This document shows positions 61,006 to 64,000 of a stretch of DNA of 64,000 nucleotides, piece by piece. Numbering within the stretch: the first letter of the stretch is position 1; each line of letters begins with the position of its first letter. The stretch is from contig CM060175.1 in NCBI GenBank assembly GCA_030549775.1, positions 1,612,564 to 1,676,563 of the forward strand, given 5' to 3'. Under the pieces are notes generated by a model. That model saw nothing but the letters and a program-made list of their open reading frames with translations. It had not been told where the DNA came from and did no database searches. The stretch comes from Tamarix chinensis. Taxonomy: Eukaryota; Streptophyta; Magnoliopsida; Caryophyllales; Tamaricaceae. Both the position numbers and the translations under genes were made by a program.

Positions 61006-61745
61006 TTGTCTATATGTGCTTCAATACTTTTATCACTTGTTTCTTTCTCCTTCAATATTTTTCCCAACGCAATCAAACTCATAAATAAATACATGTGAGA
61101 GCCACTTTTCATTACTTGAAAGCTATGTACTTATATTTTTCCAACATTCACCCCATCATTTCCAAACTGGCCCACAAGATACTTGTCATGATCTTGCTTG
61201 AATAACTTACAATAGAAACATTATACTTTTTTCAAACACTAACCATCAATGATCTTCCTTTTCTCCATTTGGAACTACACGATAGTAATCTAGAGATTTG
61301 AAATGTCTACTTAAATCATCAGTAGGATAGATAGTATCATCATCTTGTTTAGGGCCTATTTAGGTTAATAACTCCCTAAATTGTTCCTCATTTTGTCCCA
61401 ATTTTTTGTATCATCAACATCAAAGGTATACACAAAGTCTTCAGGTTCTACTTAGTGTTGATTGTGATCAATATTCCCATCACTTTCTATTTCCTTATTC
61501 AAAGGTTGATTTTCTTCTCCTTAAATTGGTTCTTCATTATCATTCATCAATTGATCATGTTCTACATTAGAAGTTATTTTTCTCGCCATATCATTTTCAT
61601 TTTCATGTTCTTTATTTACCCCAATAATTTATGAAGTATCATCTTGTTTAATAAAGAACTTGTTCAAAGAACCTGCTTTAATCTTCATTAAAGCTTCTCT
61701 CCTCTCCTTATATTTTCTTTTTTCTATTCTAGATGGATACTTTCT
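59840..61745 (-). pseudogene. hAT transposase (ZMYM1-like, TTF zinc-finger type), decayed
   Basis: Reading down from 61745 the remnant shows the N-terminal basic block (PSRIEKRKYKERREALMK, AGSLNKFF), the segment before the zinc finger (DDTIYPTDDLSRHFKSLDYY), then the catalytic core (IILDCTPDVGHDEQM, SALHSLGLDLYDIRGQ, GSNMRGRHKGV) and a later helical part (AINFLAHEFENFEFIFSMV, then RLHYAINKLVSLISWL). Frames change often and stops are common. The final hAT dimerisation region seems absent, since the element end follows about 60 codons later. A CT/CA microsatellite interrupts it at 60938-61004. The transposase would cut and paste the element; this copy cannot. Confidence 0.8.
60938..61004. repeat. 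(CT)n(CA)n compound microsatellite
   Basis: About 20 CT units followed by about 12 CA units, within the hAT remnant. Confidence 0.95.
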
Positions 61746-63241
61746 AATAAGAGCAATGCTTAAAAATACTAGGCTTGTATAGATAAAATTCTAATAAATA
61801 TTTATCTTTCTTTCTAAAACTAAAAGGGAGAATAAAGAAAGTTTTGATACATCCAAAATTATTCATAGCTAATCTAAGGACCATGTAAATTACAGAAAAA
61901 TCCTATTGCTAGTAAATAGTTCATTCCTAATAATGATTCCAAAATAGATGTTGGAGTTGCACTTGATATTGTTGATAAACGCCAAATTGAGGAGCAATTT
62001 AAGTTTCCTTTAAAGCTCACATAAAAATTTATGACTAACAATTTAGAAAAATATCTAATAACTAACTATTCATCATTAGCAGATCTATATTATATAAAAC
62101 TTCTTATATATGCATATGGAATCATAAATTATAGTTTAAAATGATATTTTGATCCAAACAGGGAAACTATCTTGACTTATAATAACTTACAATTAAAATC
62201 TATAAAAAAAGATAAGTAATCAAGCTACTAGGTCCATTGGCTCTCAAATCTCACAAGCAAAACAATCTAGATTTTTCAATGCAAGTCATATCATAGAATC
62301 ATAAATAGTCAGATAGACATAGTCATACAAATATAGTGAAATCATATCCAAATTCTATAATTTGATTAATGGAAAAACTAATTGTTGGAATTTAAATCTA
62401 TAAGTTAGTCTCTATAATTTATACCATAACTTCAATCACATGCAAATTAGATTTAGTAGAACCAGCAAAAAATTGAAGCAAAAATTTACGTTAGCCAAAA
62501 ACTCTTTAGGGAAATTTATATTCTATAACTGATTCTATACTTAACTAATTAAAAAATTGAATACATAAATAACTTATACGAATGAAATTTGAGTCACTTA
62601 GCAAACATATTAAATAGAATCATCAACAAATTTAATGCCGAAACTCGCTGAAGATTTAAATGGGAAAAAAATGGCTAGAGAGAGATTAAATAACTTCAAA
62701 TAATATAGAAGATTTTTTTTTTGATGAAAAACAAATAAAAAAATAGGGGAAAAAGAATGGCATGCAATGTCAATTGGATGATTTATTGTCACCATAATTT
62801 TCTAAACTTCGTAAATTTTGAAGATGAAGCATCGAAGAGGTAAAGATGAAGAGTTTGTGCGTGGACAAAATAAATGCATTAGTAAATATTCCTATAAAAC
62901 ACTCTTTTTTTTTGTTTCTCAAAGGAGGAACTAGGTCTAGCATGCATAGAGACAAAAAAAAGTAGAAAATAATATATTGCTTCTCAAATAAGGGCCCTTA
63001 GACCTTGCATGCTAACTTTTGAAAGACAAAAAAATAGTAGAAAATTTTAAGTAGTAAGGGAATCAAACTCCTGACCCACTTTAATAATTCTTTAAGAGTT
63101 TCTATTACCAGAAAGTATGTGCTAGCTTAACTTATTATTTTTAATTGAAATACTATCATAAATATATTAGGGCCCTATTATTTGGGGTCCCTAGGCACAA
63201 GCCTAGTATTACTACAACCAGGGCTAGCCCTGTAGCCTCAC

Positions 63242-64000
63242 CTTATCCAAAGAGTATTTTTTACTCCTTTTTTAGTATGTATAATATTTAGTTAAAATAA
63301 TAATAGGAGTTGGGTCATAATTCTAACCTAACTCGAATTGAATACAAAGTTATATCATATAGATCTAGCAATTCTCTACTTAGTTTACTATCGATTATAG
63401 AAGTGGATAAATTAGGTTTTGAAAAGATCTTTGGTAAGTTAAATCATAAACAATGTAATATTTTCTTTATTTAAATAATTAATTTAAAATAATTCTCTCA
63501 AATTTAAAGAATGATTAATAAATTAAAAATGAAAAATTAATTTTTAAAGAGGATAATTCAATTTTATTCAAAAGAAAATCAACAGAAGTAAGTTATGTAC
63601 AATAAAAAAGAGTATAATAAATGAATCTTGAAATATGATACATTTCATAGTAAACAACTCAAACTAGAAAGTTCAATTAAAATGTTTTTAAAAATATATA
63701 TTGATGGCTTGAAAATTCAGGTTTGAATTTGGTAACGAATATGTCTCTACTTTATGAATATGATATTTTCTAGGAACTTCTATGAATATCAAGTGTTATT
63801 CCTATTTTTACATTTCTTGACTTAGGATTTTATCTCTTATTATCAAATAATTAGAGAAATTTTTAGTTACAAATCGAATATAGAACCAATGGGAGGGTTA
63901 TTTGTTACAATTTCAATCAGTTACCATATATTTTCCATAGTTTTGTTGTTTTTTTAAGTAGGTTTTTCTTTATCCATTTGTAATGATTTTATTATGCATA
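63242..64000. other. AT-rich DNA, nothing recognised
   Basis: No frame, repeat border or RNA gene was seen here. Confidence 0.5.

Larger units (their letters stand above)
59768..63232 (-). mobile_element. hAT transposon, 3.5 kb, TSD TAGCCTCAC
   Basis: Ends are CAGGGCCAAGCTTG on the left and CTAGCCCTG on the right, giving short imperfect inverted ends CAGGGC(C/T), followed by TTTGGGGTC-like inner ends on both sides. TAGCCTCAC flanks it at 59759-59767 and 63233-63241. hAT elements make 8-base duplications, so one of the nine bases may be chance or belong to the element. A ZMYM1-like transposase remnant lies inside on the minus strand. The part 61750-63232 shows no coding. Confidence 0.85.

Noticed and set aside
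59759..63241. Mutator-like element, because of a 9-base flank
   Set aside because: Ends begin CAGGGC and the interior has a ZMYM1-like hAT transposase; long Mutator inverted ends are absent.

Overview
This window looks like a repeat-rich, heterochromatic stretch of a large flowering-plant nuclear genome. The evidence is plant-type Ty3/gypsy lineages (Athila-like, Tekay/Del-like and CRM-like), plant primer binding sites (initiator Met tRNA and Asp tRNA types), a plant-type hAT transposon, AT-rich DNA and many stop codons explicable as C-to-T or G-to-A changes. I cannot name the species. I see no functional host gene. Every coding region found belongs to a mobile element and is broken.

Almost everything from base 1 to 57060 is one nest of LTR retrotransposons. 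The outermost element, called O here, lies on the minus strand. Its 5' LTR starts at 57060 and its PBS is at 49163-49176. Its gag is in pieces at 48548-49162, 5632-5908 and 3119-4169, and its RT runs off the left edge. Into O went J (49554-56553, CRM-like, plus strand, inside the O LTR), T (5909-48547, Tekay-like, minus strand, inside O gag), H (4170-5631, solo LTR with TSD CATCT) and L (1-3118, end of a giant LTR). T was then split. Its 3' LTR is 5909-9327, its pol remnant is 9339-12297, and its 5' LTR survives as four blocks between 31311 and 48547.

Inside T sit F1 (12298-14662, giant LTR with an inversion), D (14663-15833, giant LTR, minus), E (15834 to about 24243, Athila-like, no 3' LTR), C (about 24244-28252, giant LTR), K (28253-31310, giant LTR, minus), I (31780-32649, solo LTR with TSD CTCAT), F2 (32804-36073, giant solo LTR) and A (36242-46539, full-length CRM-like element, TSD CTTAA, LTRs about 97.5 percent identical). 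A carries B (41227-45685), a 4.46 kb solo LTR with TSD GCCTA. One large deletion with its junction near 24243 would explain why E, D, F1 and T end abruptly on its left while C, K and the 5' LTR of T lack their beginnings or ends on its right.

To the right of the nest, 57061-59758 is AT-rich DNA without recognisable genes. At 59768-63232 is a decayed hAT element (ZMYM1-like transposase, minus strand) flanked by perfect 9-base copies of TAGCCTCAC. The last 760 bases show nothing I can name.

The most unusual signals are (1) a conserved peptide of roughly 45-60 residues encoded inside the LTRs of the CRM-like elements J and I, continuing the pol frame; (2) a stem-loop about 100-150 bases from the 3' end of the giant LTRs whose two arms differ together between families; and (3) arrays of a CCGGTCCACCGG plus ATAATAGTGG module in four giant LTR copies.
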